From: a virus
Length of the DNA: 39,964 nt
IMG/VR virus record: IMGVR_UViG_3300033145_002833
Coordinates: 1 to 39,964 of that record
Direction: 5' to 3' (one strand)
The position numbers were made by a program, and so were the translations under genes. Shown here piece after piece: positions 1-7,101 of this stretch (positions within the stretch are counted from its first letter, which is position 1; each line of letters starts with the position of its first letter). The notes under the pieces were generated by a model, which ran no database searches, had not been told where the DNA came from, and saw nothing but the letters and a program-made list of their open reading frames with translations.

Positions 1-56
1 AGGTCATAGGCCTGGTTCACGAGGGCAATGGCCTCGGCGTGGCGCTCCTCCTCTGT
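1..56. repeat. Terminal direct repeat, left copy (circular overlap)
   Basis: These 56 bases are identical to positions 39909-39964. The tape measure reading frame continues in phase from this end to the other, so the repeat is the overlap of a circular assembly, or of a circularly permuted or concatemeric genome. It is not a gene-level duplication. The unique circle is about 39,908 bp. A length close to a common assembly k-mer makes a real packaged terminal repeat unlikely. Confidence 0.93.
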
Positions 57-1394
57 CGTCAAGGAAGTAATGAGGGCGAGGACATCCTTCTCGATCTTCG
101 CCCTCGCCTTCTCGGCCTCTTCGGTGGCTTTGATCTTCTTGGCCAGATCGGCGTAGGCGTCGGCCTGCTTCTGGACGGCGGCGGCCCCTGCCTCGGCGCC
201 CGCTGTGTCCGTAGAACCGGGGACCGCACCCTCGCCCGCACCCTCGCCCGCTGCCGCCAGGGCGTGTTCCATCGCCGCGATCTCCGCGATGATTTCCGCC
301 TCACCTTTGAACAGGTCAATCTTCAGCTGGAGGTAATTCTCGTACGACTTCTTCCAAGCGTCGCCAGCCTCTTTCAGCGTGGCGACGGTTTTGTCGTGGC
401 TTATCCCCACCGACCGCAGCGCTTCATACCGTATCCTGAGAAAGACCTTCCGGACATCCACAGCCAGCTTGCTTGCACCTCGGATGATATCGTTCATCAC
501 CATAACGACTGCCAGTTCCATCTGGCGCCAAGCCAGAGGGGCGTGCATAATCGCCTTCGCGATGAGGCCTATTGACTTCACCACGCCACTGGCCATCCGG
601 CCGGCGGCATCCTGGGCCGCAGAACTACCGAGCGTCTCAACAAGGCCCTCGAGCCCCGCTCGAGCTTCCTGCAAACCGCCAGGTGCTTCCAGGAGGTCTC
701 CCAAGGTATTCTTGAGTGCCTTGAGTGCCCCCCCAAAGGTGTCCCGGGCTGCTCGCGCAGAGCCGCCGAATTGTCTTTCTATCTCTGTGAGAATGATTGC
801 GTGGGCTTCCGCCATTCGATTGGTCTCAGCGAAACTCTTGATTACGATTAGCTGGTCCTCGGAAAACTGAATGCCCGCTCTCGAAAGCATTGAGAGATTT
901 CTGACCGGATCGTTGAGCGCCTTGCCGAGCTGAATGGCCGCGGACTTCATGTCCATTTGCATCCGAGTCGCAAGATCGGCAATCGCTTCCGTTGTTCTCG
1001 GGAGGGCCTCCCCGCTGAGCTGCGTGAAGGTAAGCAAAATCCCCTGAACTTCCATAGTCATCTCGTCACCGAATGTCGTGACCGTCTGCATCTCCTTTGC
1101 CAACTCGCGAAGTTCCTCAGCGGTGAAGCCGGCCGCGCCGCCCGTCGACTTTATGCCCGCCTCCAGCTGCGCGAAAGCCATCTCTTGCTTCGCCGTGGCC
1201 TGCAAAATCCCCTTGACGGACATCCCCACCCCTATCGCAGCGAGAGCCCCGGCCACCAACCGCGCAGCCTTGCCAACGCCCCTTAAATGGCCCTGAATCT
1301 GGCCGGTCAGGCGCTTGGTTGCTCGCTCTCCCCGAGCAAGACCGGAGAAGTCAGATGTGATGGGGACGTAGAGTTCGCCGAGATTCAGAGCCAT
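1..1394 (-). CDS. Tail tape measure protein, N-terminal part (continues at right end)
   Basis: The tape measure sets tail length and is packed inside the tail tube. Translation starts at 1394 (MALNLGELYVP), two bases after the stop of the GT frameshift product, and runs off the left edge. It resumes at 39908 and stops at 39308, for 664 residues in all. Residues about 40-70 are hydrophobic (LVAGALAAIGVGMS). A conserved tape-measure-like block follows with alternating helical segments (QLGKALNDPVRNLSMLSRAG). There is then a second hydrophobic stretch and a charged coiled coil. A 12-bp direct repeat near 230-254 encodes GEGAGEGA. By the usual 0.15 nm per residue rule the tail would be about 100 nm. 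Position after G/GT and before M-like genes supports the call. Confidence 0.9.
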   Translation of the reverse strand, partial: MALNLGELYVPITSDFSGLARGERATKRLTGQIQGHLRGVGKAARLVAGALAAIGVGMSVKGILQATAKQEMAFAQLEAGIKSTGGAAGFTAEELRELAKEMQTVTTFGDEMTMEVQGILLTFTQLSGEALPRTTEAIADLATRMQMDMKSAAIQLGKALNDPVRNLSMLSRAGIQFSEDQLIVIKSFAETNRMAEAHAIILTEIERQFGGSARAARDTFGGALKALKNTLGDLLEAPGGLQEARAGLEGLVETLGSSAAQDAAGRMASGVVKSIGLIAKAIMHAPLAWRQMELAVVMVMNDIIRGASKLAVDVRKVFLRIRYEALRSVGISHDKTVATLKEAGDAWKKSYENYLQLKIDLFKGEAEIIAEIAAMEHALAAAGEGAGEGAVPGSTDTAGAEAGAAAVQKQADAYADLAKKIKATEEAEKARAKIEKDVLALITSLTTEEERHAEAIALVNQAYD

Positions 1395-1396
1395 GG

Positions 1397-1896
1397 CTAT
1401 TCTGCCGCCTTGGGTTCGATCTTGGCGAGGAATTCGACCCACTCATTGAACTCACTCACCGGCATCGTCTTGTCTATCTCCCAAACCATGCGACCCAGGG
1501 CCTTCGCTATTGCGAATTTCCACTGCCGTCCTGGGTCGCTTCGGAGTTTTTTGCCGCTTCTCCGTCGGGCGTGGTCATGTCGTTCATCTCGATCGCCACG
1601 TCCGACAAGGTCGTCACGAAGCCGCTGACCGGCTGGGCGAGCATCGCGTCAACGTCGGTGTCCTCGTAGATCTGATCCCCGGCGCCGTCGAAGCAGCAAT
1701 ACACGAGAGAGAGAATGCGAAACTTCCGCATGTCGACCTTCTGGTTGTCGTCCAGGCAGCTGTTGATCATCTCGTCGCGCCGGCCGATGGACAGTTCGCG
1801 GACCTCGATTTCAACCCCTTCGACCTCGACCGCCCTCGTCTTGAACTGGTGAGTTTTCCCGAGAGTGGCGTTGCGGACCTCCTCTTTCGTACTCAT
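1397..1896 (-). CDS. Tail assembly chaperone frameshift product, gpGT-like
   Basis: A -1 slip at 1546-1552 joins the first 117 codons of the gpG-like gene to 49 codons in the -1 frame, ending at TAG 1397-1399. The product is 166 residues. The added tail contains GRQWKFAIAKALGRMVWEID and SEFNEWVEFLAKIEP. The Met-x-x-x-Glu-Phe-x-Glu-Trp pattern resembles the T domain of other G/GT pairs. The shifted frame stays open exactly up to two bases before the tape measure start. Without the shift, the 110 bp between the genes would be unexplained. The T part would recruit tail tube subunits to the chaperone-tape complex. Confidence 0.78.
1507..1896 (-). CDS. Tail assembly chaperone, lambda gpG-like (unshifted product)
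   Basis: This 129-residue protein begins at MSTKEEVRNA. The start at 1896 is chosen because AGGAAAGG lies just upstream; the open frame extends further but overlaps the tail tube gene. Like lambda gpG it is small, lies directly between the tail tube and tape measure genes, and carries a frameshift site near its end. It should coat the tape measure protein during tail assembly and be absent from the virion. The assignment rests on position, size and the frameshift rather than on motif similarity. Confidence 0.8.
   Translation of the reverse strand: MSTKEEVRNATLGKTHQFKTRAVEVEGVEIEVRELSIGRRDEMINSCLDDNQKVDMRKFRILSLVYCCFDGAGDQIYEDTDVDAMLAQPVSGFVTTLSDVAIEMNDMTTPDGEAAKNSEATQDGSGNSQ
1546..1552 (-). 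other. Programmed -1 frameshift slippery heptamer A AAA AAC
   Basis: On the minus strand the sequence is GC A AAA AAC TCC in the gpG-like frame, the canonical X XXY YYZ arrangement. Phase was checked: the AAC codon is 1548-1546 and lies 13 codons before the zero-frame stop at 1507-1509. It sits in the last part of the chaperone gene, as expected for G/GT pairs. Confidence 0.85.
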
Positions 1897-1913
1897 TGCG
1901 AACCCTTTCCTGT

Positions 1914-2549
1914 TTATGTAGCGAACGAAACCGACTTTAGCGCGTCGTCGTCCGCGTCGAGTTGAAACGTCAACTCCTCCTGCTCGAGGGCCGACACGTC
2001 CCCCGACTGGTTTTCGCTTTCGAGCAGGAACCATCCGCGAAGGTACTTCCCCGAGCCGCCAGGCTGGATCTCAAGAACGATAGCGACCCCGGCCGCCAAG
2101 ATCGCGCCGAAAGTTCCGGCCACGTCTTCCCAACGGGTGAGCGAAACGCTGGCATCGCGCAGACCGGCCGCGCGGTTGACATAAGGGGCGGTCTGGGCTG
2201 AGGCAAAGTCCGTGTCGTTGAGAAGGTCGCCCCCGAGGCTGATGGCCGCCGCGTGCGCCTGGGCCACTACCGCCATCGGCATGTATTTCCCGGACACCGT
2301 GATAGGACCGGTCTTCGAGCCCGTGAAGGTGACCTTGCCGGTCAGGTAGTCAACCGTCAGGATGTCGCCCGCGTCGATCGCGACAGAGTTGTCCTCGAAC
2401 GTCGCGAGTGTGTCGCGGTCCCAGATCTTCTTCGCTGCGGCGTCGATCGTGTAGGGCCCCGCCCCGCTGCCCGACATCGCCTCGTCCGTCATGGCTGTGG
2501 ACGAGCCGCTCTTCTTCACGACGGTGTTGTATCCCGCCAAGGATGCCAT
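1914..2549 (-). CDS. Major tail tube protein, long paralogue
   Basis: This 211-residue protein has a strong ribosome site (GAGGAGGTG) before ATG 2549. Residues 1-90 form an extra N-terminal domain (GPYTIDAAAKKIWDRDTLA, then VDYLTGKVTFTGS), of the type often placed in front of tail tube subunits. Residues about 95-211 match the neighbouring 128-residue protein along its length: GGDLLNDTDFA versus GGTLLDDTNFA, AAGLRDASVSL versus ITGLRDYSVNL, and LLESENQSGDVSALE versus LVESCNISGDVAGLE. It lies just upstream of the chaperone gene, where the tail tube gene normally sits. It is likely the main tube subunit or a decorated version of it. Confidence 0.72.
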   Translation of the reverse strand: MASLAGYNTVVKKSGSSTAMTDEAMSGSGAGPYTIDAAAKKIWDRDTLATFEDNSVAIDAGDILTVDYLTGKVTFTGSKTGPITVSGKYMPMAVVAQAHAAAISLGGDLLNDTDFASAQTAPYVNRAAGLRDASVSLTRWEDVAGTFGAILAAGVAIVLEIQPGGSGKYLRGWFLLESENQSGDVSALEQEELTFQLDADDDALKSVSFAT

Positions 2550-2567
2550 GATGACACCTCCTCTGGC

Positions 2568-2954
2568 CTACGGCAGCGCCGACAGTGCGGTTCCGTCGCC
2601 CTGGAGAACAGCCTCGAACGTCTCCAGCCCGGCCACATCACCGCTGATGTTGCAACTCTCGACCAGGCAGGACCCAGCCCACCCGTTCGTGCCGTCGTGC
2701 AGATACTGAACCGCGACGGCAGCCCCGCTGGCCCATTTCGTGATGATGGCCGCGATGGCCGTGTCGCCCGAATCGTAGGGGCAGGAAAGGTTCACCGAGT
2801 AATCCCGCAGGCCCGTGATACGGCTGATGTAGTTCGCGTCTGCGAAGTTCGTGTCATCGAGCAGGGTGCCACCTCGCGCAAGGTTCGCTGAGTTCGCTGG
2901 CGCGGGGTTGCCGTCGATGTTTACGACCTTTGCATGCGCTGCTTGGGAAGCCAT
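2568..2954 (-). CDS. Tail tube protein, short paralogue
   Basis: This 128-residue protein starts at ATG 2954 behind AAAGGAGAG. It is clearly related to the C-terminal domain of the next gene but lacks that gene's N-terminal domain. It contains LLDDTNFADANYI, TGLRDYSVNL and LVESCNISGDVAGLE. The two genes are a tandem duplication with later divergence. Either could be the main tube protein. The second may form a different ring, the tube terminus or a minor component; the sequence does not decide this. Confidence 0.65.
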   Translation of the reverse strand: MASQAAHAKVVNIDGNPAPANSANLARGGTLLDDTNFADANYISRITGLRDYSVNLSCPYDSGDTAIAAIITKWASGAAVAVQYLHDGTNGWAGSCLVESCNISGDVAGLETFEAVLQGDGTALSALP

Positions 2955-2971
2955 TGATTCTCTCCTTTGTT

Positions 2972-3391
2972 CTACGTCCGGTAAGCCCCGGAGGCAGGTT
3001 CCCTCGTGATGCGGAAATTCAGAGTGAAGAGCGGGCGGTTGTTGTCATCGTAGTTGATGAAGTTGATGTCGCTCTGCATCCACACCCCGACATATTTCGT
3101 GGCGTTGATGGTCTGGCCGGGCAGCCCGAGAAGCGCATCCTTTACGGCTTGGGCTTTCGTCCATCCGGCTTTGTAGGCCTCCTTTGCGCCTCGTACGCGG
3201 ACCTGAACATTCGGGTTGTCCCGGAGAAATTTGGGACTTGGGTCTGCGCCGCTGTAGTCGTAGAGCGTTACGACGGTATCGGGACTTTTCGGCTCTTTGC
3301 TAACATAAATCGCCCATCCGCTCGTCGCGGCGTATGTGCCGATCCCGGCCGTCACCAGGATATCCTTGAGATCTTCGCTCGCAGGATTCAT
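2972..3391 (-). CDS. Tail terminator / minor capsid-like protein
   Basis: This 139-residue protein is translationally coupled (ATGA) to the preceding gene. Features such as YDYSGADPSPKFLRDNPNVQVRVRG, paired with a C-terminal strand-rich part (FINYDDNNRPLFTLNFRI), resemble the phage minor capsid/tail terminator group that caps the tail tube before head joining. Position between the gp10-like and tail tube genes fits a tail terminator. No catalytic motif is seen. Confidence 0.55.
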   Translation of the reverse strand: MNPASEDLKDILVTAGIGTYAATSGWAIYVSKEPKSPDTVVTLYDYSGADPSPKFLRDNPNVQVRVRGAKEAYKAGWTKAQAVKDALLGLPGQTINATKYVGVWMQSDINFINYDDNNRPLFTLNFRITREPASGAYRT

Positions 3392-3711
3392 TTCCTCTGC
3401 CCACGCAACAGGGCCTCGATCGTGTCGAGTTTCTTGAGCACGCGCACGGTCTGCCTCTCAAGGGCGGTGACCCGGGCCGTCTGCCCGGCGTCAATGCCGG
3501 CGCCTGCCTCGATGTGCCGAGTCATCACTTCTCCCTGTTGCTTGGCGCTCTTCTCTTGCTTCTCGACCCCGTCGAGCGCTTTGTTGCCTGCCACTTCGGC
3601 GCGAGCCCAGATGGCCAGGAGGAGCATCAAACTGACGGTAACCATCCACCGCCGCGTCTTGGCGCACGACTGCTGGATCGTCTCGCAGGAGGTGGTGGGT
3701 CTTCTCGTCAT
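3388..3711 (-). CDS. Small membrane-anchored coiled-coil protein
   Basis: This 107-residue protein has a basic N-terminus with two cysteines, one hydrophobic segment (about residues 23-38, WMVTVSLMLLLAIWARAEV) and a polar helical remainder with heptad-like spacing (VTALERQTVRVLKKLDTIEALL). It overlaps its upstream neighbour by ATGA and its downstream neighbour likewise, so it is part of the neck operon. A membrane anchor is unusual among neck proteins. The topology resembles an inner-membrane spanin subunit, but no outer-membrane lipoprotein partner is evident. Function unknown. Confidence 0.6.
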   Translation of the reverse strand: MTRRPTTSCETIQQSCAKTRRWMVTVSLMLLLAIWARAEVAGNKALDGVEKQEKSAKQQGEVMTRHIEAGAGIDAGQTARVTALERQTVRVLKKLDTIEALLRGQRK

Positions 3712-4067
3712 TTGACTTTTGCCGCCTCAGCGATGATGCGCCTGATATCCTGTTCGTGTTCGTTCGCCGGTCTTTCGAGGAACTTCGCCTCCCCCTTGTT
3801 GTGGTGGGCCTCCAGGTTCTCATGCACGAAAGGGGCGTAGGATTGCGTGTTTGCCACGGCCGTGACAGCCTTGTTCCCGACAACTGCGGACGTGACGTCG
3901 AAACTGGCGCGAAGGTCTCCTGTCTTGATCGGAGTCCGCGGCATCGCCTTCCGTTGCAGGAAGAGACCCGCCTTGTGGGTGCCCCGGAGCGCGCCCGCCT
4001 GGATCTCCCGGTTCACCTTTTCGAGGTTTGCGAGAACTCGTGCTGCACCGAAATCATTCGCCGGCAT
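3708..4067 (-). CDS. HK97 gp10-like tail completion / minor capsid protein
   Basis: This 119-residue protein resembles the HK97 gp10/minor capsid 2 group. An N-terminal helix (ARVLANLEKVNREIQ) is followed by RTPIKTGDLRASF, a typical arginine-threonine-proline-x-x-threonine-glycine-x-leucine-arginine motif. It then has NTQSYAPFVHENLEAHH and a C-terminal helix. Proteins of this group act at the head-tail joint or complete the tail. It sits between the head-closure-like gene and the membrane protein. Confidence 0.72.
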   Translation of the reverse strand: MPANDFGAARVLANLEKVNREIQAGALRGTHKAGLFLQRKAMPRTPIKTGDLRASFDVTSAVVGNKAVTAVANTQSYAPFVHENLEAHHNKGEAKFLERPANEHEQDIRRIIAEAAKVK

Positions 4068-4076
4068 CGTTTCACC

Positions 4077-4424
4077 TCACAGGAATGCTCGTCTCAGGTA
4101 TTGCGTGACGCGCAGATTCGGGATCTTCTCGAAACCTCTGATTTCGCGCGCGCCACTGACGGTCCGGGGGTCGCTCGCCGCAGAAGTGCCCTCGAATAGC
4201 CAGCCCTTCAGGACAACATCCTGGCCGAGATAGACCTGGGCCGTCGATTGTTCCTCCTCGCCGTTCTCGTTGACGAATAGGTCGAGTCTGTTTTCCCAGC
4301 GAATACCATCCGGAGGGGCGAGAACAACCGGTGCCCCGAAAGAAGACTGTCCGCCCATCCCATCGGGCGTACCTGGCGTCCAGTAGGTCGCCGTCTGCTT
4401 GCGCATCTTGACAAGAATCGCCAT
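4077..4424 (-). CDS. Head closure / head-tail connector-like protein
   Basis: This 115-residue protein starts at ATG 4424, sharing the A of the preceding TGA. It opens MAILVKMRKQTATYWTPGTPDGMGG, which matches the opening of head closure and minor-capsid-1 proteins (a beta strand, then an xPDxxGG-type turn). The strand-rich remainder includes AQVYLGQDVVLKGWLFEG. Position downstream of the adaptor-like gene fits a head-completion role. Confidence 0.65.
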   Translation of the reverse strand: MAILVKMRKQTATYWTPGTPDGMGGQSSFGAPVVLAPPDGIRWENRLDLFVNENGEEEQSTAQVYLGQDVVLKGWLFEGTSAASDPRTVSGAREIRGFEKIPNLRVTQYLRRAFL

Positions 4425-4795
4425 CAATCAGTCCTCAGCGTCGCCGCGGCAGTCTGCCCTTTCTGCTTGGCCCGAAGCGTTCCGGTGGAATCCAGAATCA
4501 AGGCTTGCTGTCCGTATCGGGTCATTTCAAAACCCATGCCGAACGATCCCTCTATGGTTTCTGTGATCCCTTTCACTCCCTCAGATTTTGCTCGCGGATC
4601 CAGGCTTGAAGCGATGAAGTGGGCGGCAACCCAGCGCTCTATTTCCTTCAGGCGTGCGGCAAGCACCGTACTGTCGGCCGCGGCAATCTCATCAACCAAC
4701 AGGGTCGCAATCGCGATTTGCGGCGCGATCGCCGAATCGCTCTCGCTCGTCTCGATGATCGCCTTGACCTCAGTCGCTGTGACTCGTGCGGCCAT
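4424..4795 (-). CDS. Head-tail adaptor-like protein
   Basis: This 123-residue, mostly helical protein starts at ATG 4795 behind TAGGAGAGG. It has VTATEVKAIIETSESD at the N-terminus, followed by LVDEIAAADSTVLAARLKEIERWVAAHF, and a C-terminal part SFGMGFEMTRYGQQALILDSTGTL. Length, helical content and the first-after-capsid position agree with the gp6-like adaptor that binds the portal. Similarity to any specific family is modest. Confidence 0.55.
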   Translation of the reverse strand: MAARVTATEVKAIIETSESDSAIAPQIAIATLLVDEIAAADSTVLAARLKEIERWVAAHFIASSLDPRAKSEGVKGITETIEGSFGMGFEMTRYGQQALILDSTGTLRAKQKGQTAAATLRTD

Positions 4796-4819
4796 GGGGC
4801 TTTGCCTCTCCTATAGAAA

Positions 4820-4852
4820 AGGGCCGTCGGCCAGTTGCGACCTGACGGCCCT
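4820..4852 (-). terminator. Intrinsic terminator-like hairpin below the capsid genes
   Basis: On the minus strand a 9-bp perfect stem (AGGGCCGTC with GACGGCCCT) is followed directly by TTTTC. It separates the capsid genes from the neck and tail genes within one long operon. That placement would lower downstream transcription, a common way to make capsid protein in excess. Confidence 0.65.
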
Positions 4853-4884
4853 GGGCCGAAATCTATTGATGCTGCTTCGCGAAC

Positions 4885-5115
4885 CTATTCGGCGGGCTTG
4901 TTGGCGCTACCTCTCGGGCGGCCCGGTCCACGTTTCTCGGGCTCGGACTCGGGCTCGGAAAGAATCTCCAGCCGATCCCCGAAAGCGGCAATCTCCGCGT
5001 CCGTGGCCTCGAATATGTCCCCCTTCTTGAATACCACGGGATCGGAAGCCACCGAAATGTCTTCCTGCTCCGGGTGTCGCGTAAGGGTCTTGTGCGTCAA
5101 TCTTACTTTTGTCAT
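4885..5115 (-). CDS. Small protein with AT-hook-like tail
   Basis: This 76-residue protein starts at ATG 5115 (MTKVRLTHKTLTRHP) with GGGAGAAG upstream; a longer open frame runs into the capsid gene. The first half may form a small beta-rich fold (VVFKKGDIFEATDAEIAAFGDRLEIL). The C-terminus is acidic, then KRGPGRPRGSANK, which contains the GRPRG core typical of AT hooks. It may touch packaged DNA or be a small head protein. No family recognised. Confidence 0.6.
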   Translation of the reverse strand: MTKVRLTHKTLTRHPEQEDISVASDPVVFKKGDIFEATDAEIAAFGDRLEILSEPESEPEKRGPGRPRGSANKPAE

Positions 5116-5143
5116 CGGTGTCTCGCTCTTCTCCCAGGCTTGC

Positions 5144-6085
5144 TTAGATGTTTGTGTAGTGAACAATGCCGCTGCGACTGTTCGCGTCCGACCTGAGGCG
5201 GGGCGCAAGGATCGCGAGGACGCGCCAGTGCTGGATCCCCGGCTCCGTCTGCCACGGAACAACCGTGATGTCCTGGCCTATGACGACGTCGATGGACGCC
5301 TTTGTCATTTCGACCAGGATCGCCTCGCCTGCCGTCGCCTTGGAGGACACCTTCACATCCTCAAGGCCGGGCAGAGCCTTGATGACCTCGAGAGAGATCC
5401 GGTCCATGCTCGTGCTCGGCCTCACCAGCGTTTCGATGAACTGGGCGCTGTTGAGATAGAGGATGTAGGGGCCGTAGTGGAGGTCGCTGTGGGCGTCGCC
5501 GATCATCTGCCGGACGTTCAGCTCGATGTTGCTGGCCGTCGCCCACGTCGCGCCGCTACCGGTTGTCCGGTCGGAGAAGTTCCCGAAACCCTGGAGTGTT
5601 GCCCCCTCGACCTTGACGGTCGCGCCGTCGAAGCAAATCTCCTCGATCTTCTCGAGGACTTTCCGCGTCGCTGTCTCCGCATGGGAGAGGTCGAGTCCGC
5701 CGTAGCCGGCGCGGGACGCAGCGAGTTCGCGCTCCTCGATGGAGAACTCCGCCGAAATGACCGGCACGGGCACGCTCGCCTTGGTGAATTCGAGGCGGTC
5801 CGCCTCCGCCCGGGACGCCATCGACATGCCGACCGAGGCGTCTTTCATGTCGGACTGTTTGTTGTAGGTGGAGATGACGGTCCCGATGCCGACGGGCACG
5901 GTCAGTCCGTGGGCGCGAAGATCGTTCACCACACCGATCGGGCCGCGCGCCACATCGAGTACGGCCCGGTCGATCATCTCCTGTTCGTCCCGACGCAGTA
6001 GCGAGTTGGTCCGCAACTGGGAGAAGTTCAGGCCCTCGGGGTGGACCGGCACGCCCGGTCTCAGGAAAGATACTTGGGGCTCCAT
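5144..6085 (-). CDS. Major capsid protein, encapsulin-like HK97 fold
   Basis: This 313-residue protein has a very strong ribosome site (GAGGAGGAAAAG). The order of motifs follows the encapsulin/linocin-like branch of HK97-fold shell proteins. An N-terminal helix (EEQ-like EQEMIDRAVLDVAR) comes first, then GPIGVVNDL, then FSIEERELAASRAGYGGLDLS-type and ATRKVLEKIEEICFDG helices, then LQGFGNF. The C-terminal strands (IDVVIGQDITVVPWQTEPG, RVLAILAPRLRSD) resemble the A-domain and tail of that group. It follows the decoration and protease genes. There is no long N-terminal scaffold segment, so scaffolding is probably supplied by the DUF2213 protein. Confidence 0.85.
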   Translation of the reverse strand: MEPQVSFLRPGVPVHPEGLNFSQLRTNSLLRRDEQEMIDRAVLDVARGPIGVVNDLRAHGLTVPVGIGTVISTYNKQSDMKDASVGMSMASRAEADRLEFTKASVPVPVISAEFSIEERELAASRAGYGGLDLSHAETATRKVLEKIEEICFDGATVKVEGATLQGFGNFSDRTTGSGATWATASNIELNVRQMIGDAHSDLHYGPYILYLNSAQFIETLVRPSTSMDRISLEVIKALPGLEDVKVSSKATAGEAILVEMTKASIDVVIGQDITVVPWQTEPGIQHWRVLAILAPRLRSDANSRSGIVHYTNI

Positions 6086-6140
6086 GATTCTTTTCCTCCT
6101 CGGAAAGATGGTGTTTCAAGAGGCGCCTTCGCGACCTGCC

Positions 6141-7040
6141 TTAAACCACCATTGTTTTGATTCGGGCTTCCGACCCGCCCGCCGAGTTGTCCACGGCCTC
6201 GAGAGCCTGGGCAACGATGGCGTTGCGATACTCGGCGGTCTGGACCGCGGTCAGGGCACCGTCCGCGAAGACCGCGGTCTCACAGTCGCTCGCGGGGGTC
6301 ATGTCGTCGGTATCGGCGGTCCACGAGGTGCTCGCTTTCGAGCCTATGATGATATGGCCCAGTTTCACCTGGTCGGCGTCCGGCGAGGGCATTGCGGCCA
6401 AGGCAAGCGCCGCTGAGGTATAGACCTGGTCGGCGCTGACAGCTTTCCCGGTTACGGTCCCGGCGGCATTCATCTGGATTAGGAAGGCGCCGAAAACCAG
6501 TGGTGCGGCCGCCGCGGTGTTGACGGTGTAGGCCGTGCCGAATGTCAGGTTGTCGGTCGCGGCCTTGCTGTACTGAATGCCGTTGACCAAGAAATAGGCC
6601 GTGGTCGTCGTCTTGTACTTCTCGGCAGCGGCGGTGATTGCAACCGTTCCGATGGTCTGCAAGCCCTCGGCGGTCAAGGCGGGATCGTGCTTGCGCACCG
6701 TTCCGTCGCCAGCCGATTCGAGGAAATCGCCGATGACAACGGCGGCGGCGGCGGCGGCGACCAAGCCGTAGACCTCGACCCCGGAGGGGCAGACGCCGAG
6801 AAAAACGCTGTCGTCGGAAGCGTATGCCGTGTCAATCGCCTTTGTCCCCGCAGCCGTGTCGGCATAGGGGTCCTCGAACGCGAACATCTTCGCCGCATTC
6901 CCGCCGGCGGTAGGATGCACGACAACATTGCCGCTGCTGTCGAGCGCGATGAGATGGCCGGGCTTGATCGTCCCCGCCGCGATCTTTTCCTTCTTGGCGA
7001 CCTTGTCGAGGTCTCTGAGAATGATGGTGTTGTCACTCAT
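6141..7040 (-). CDS. Head decoration / structural protein
   Basis: This 299-residue protein starts at ATG 7040 behind AAGGAG. The N-terminal part (KIAAGTIKPGHLIALDSSGNVVVHPTAG, then AFEDPYA) resembles capsid decoration and cement proteins. The middle is alanine- and threonine-rich, with a run of seven alanines at about residues 94-100 caused by a GCC/GCG repeat near 6750. The C-terminal half (ALAAMPSPDADQVKLGHIII, ASTSWTADTDDMT) looks like an independent beta-rich unit. Location next to the capsid gene supports a head role. Confidence 0.65.
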   Translation of the reverse strand: MSDNTIILRDLDKVAKKEKIAAGTIKPGHLIALDSSGNVVVHPTAGGNAAKMFAFEDPYADTAAGTKAIDTAYASDDSVFLGVCPSGVEVYGLVAAAAAAVVIGDFLESAGDGTVRKHDPALTAEGLQTIGTVAITAAAEKYKTTTTAYFLVNGIQYSKAATDNLTFGTAYTVNTAAAAPLVFGAFLIQMNAAGTVTGKAVSADQVYTSAALALAAMPSPDADQVKLGHIIIGSKASTSWTADTDDMTPASDCETAVFADGALTAVQTAEYRNAIVAQALEAVDNSAGGSEARIKTMVV

Positions 7041-7101
7041 GGTAGTTTACTCCTTCTCTGGTAGCGCAAAGTCTGCTCTCAGGGGCTCTGCCGCCAGGAG
7101 C

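Noticed and set aside
4835-6001. Plus-strand open frame of 388 codons opposite the capsid gene
   Set aside because: It lies fully over the well-supported capsid gene and is rich in arginine, aspartate and histidine, as is common for antisense frames in GC-rich DNA.
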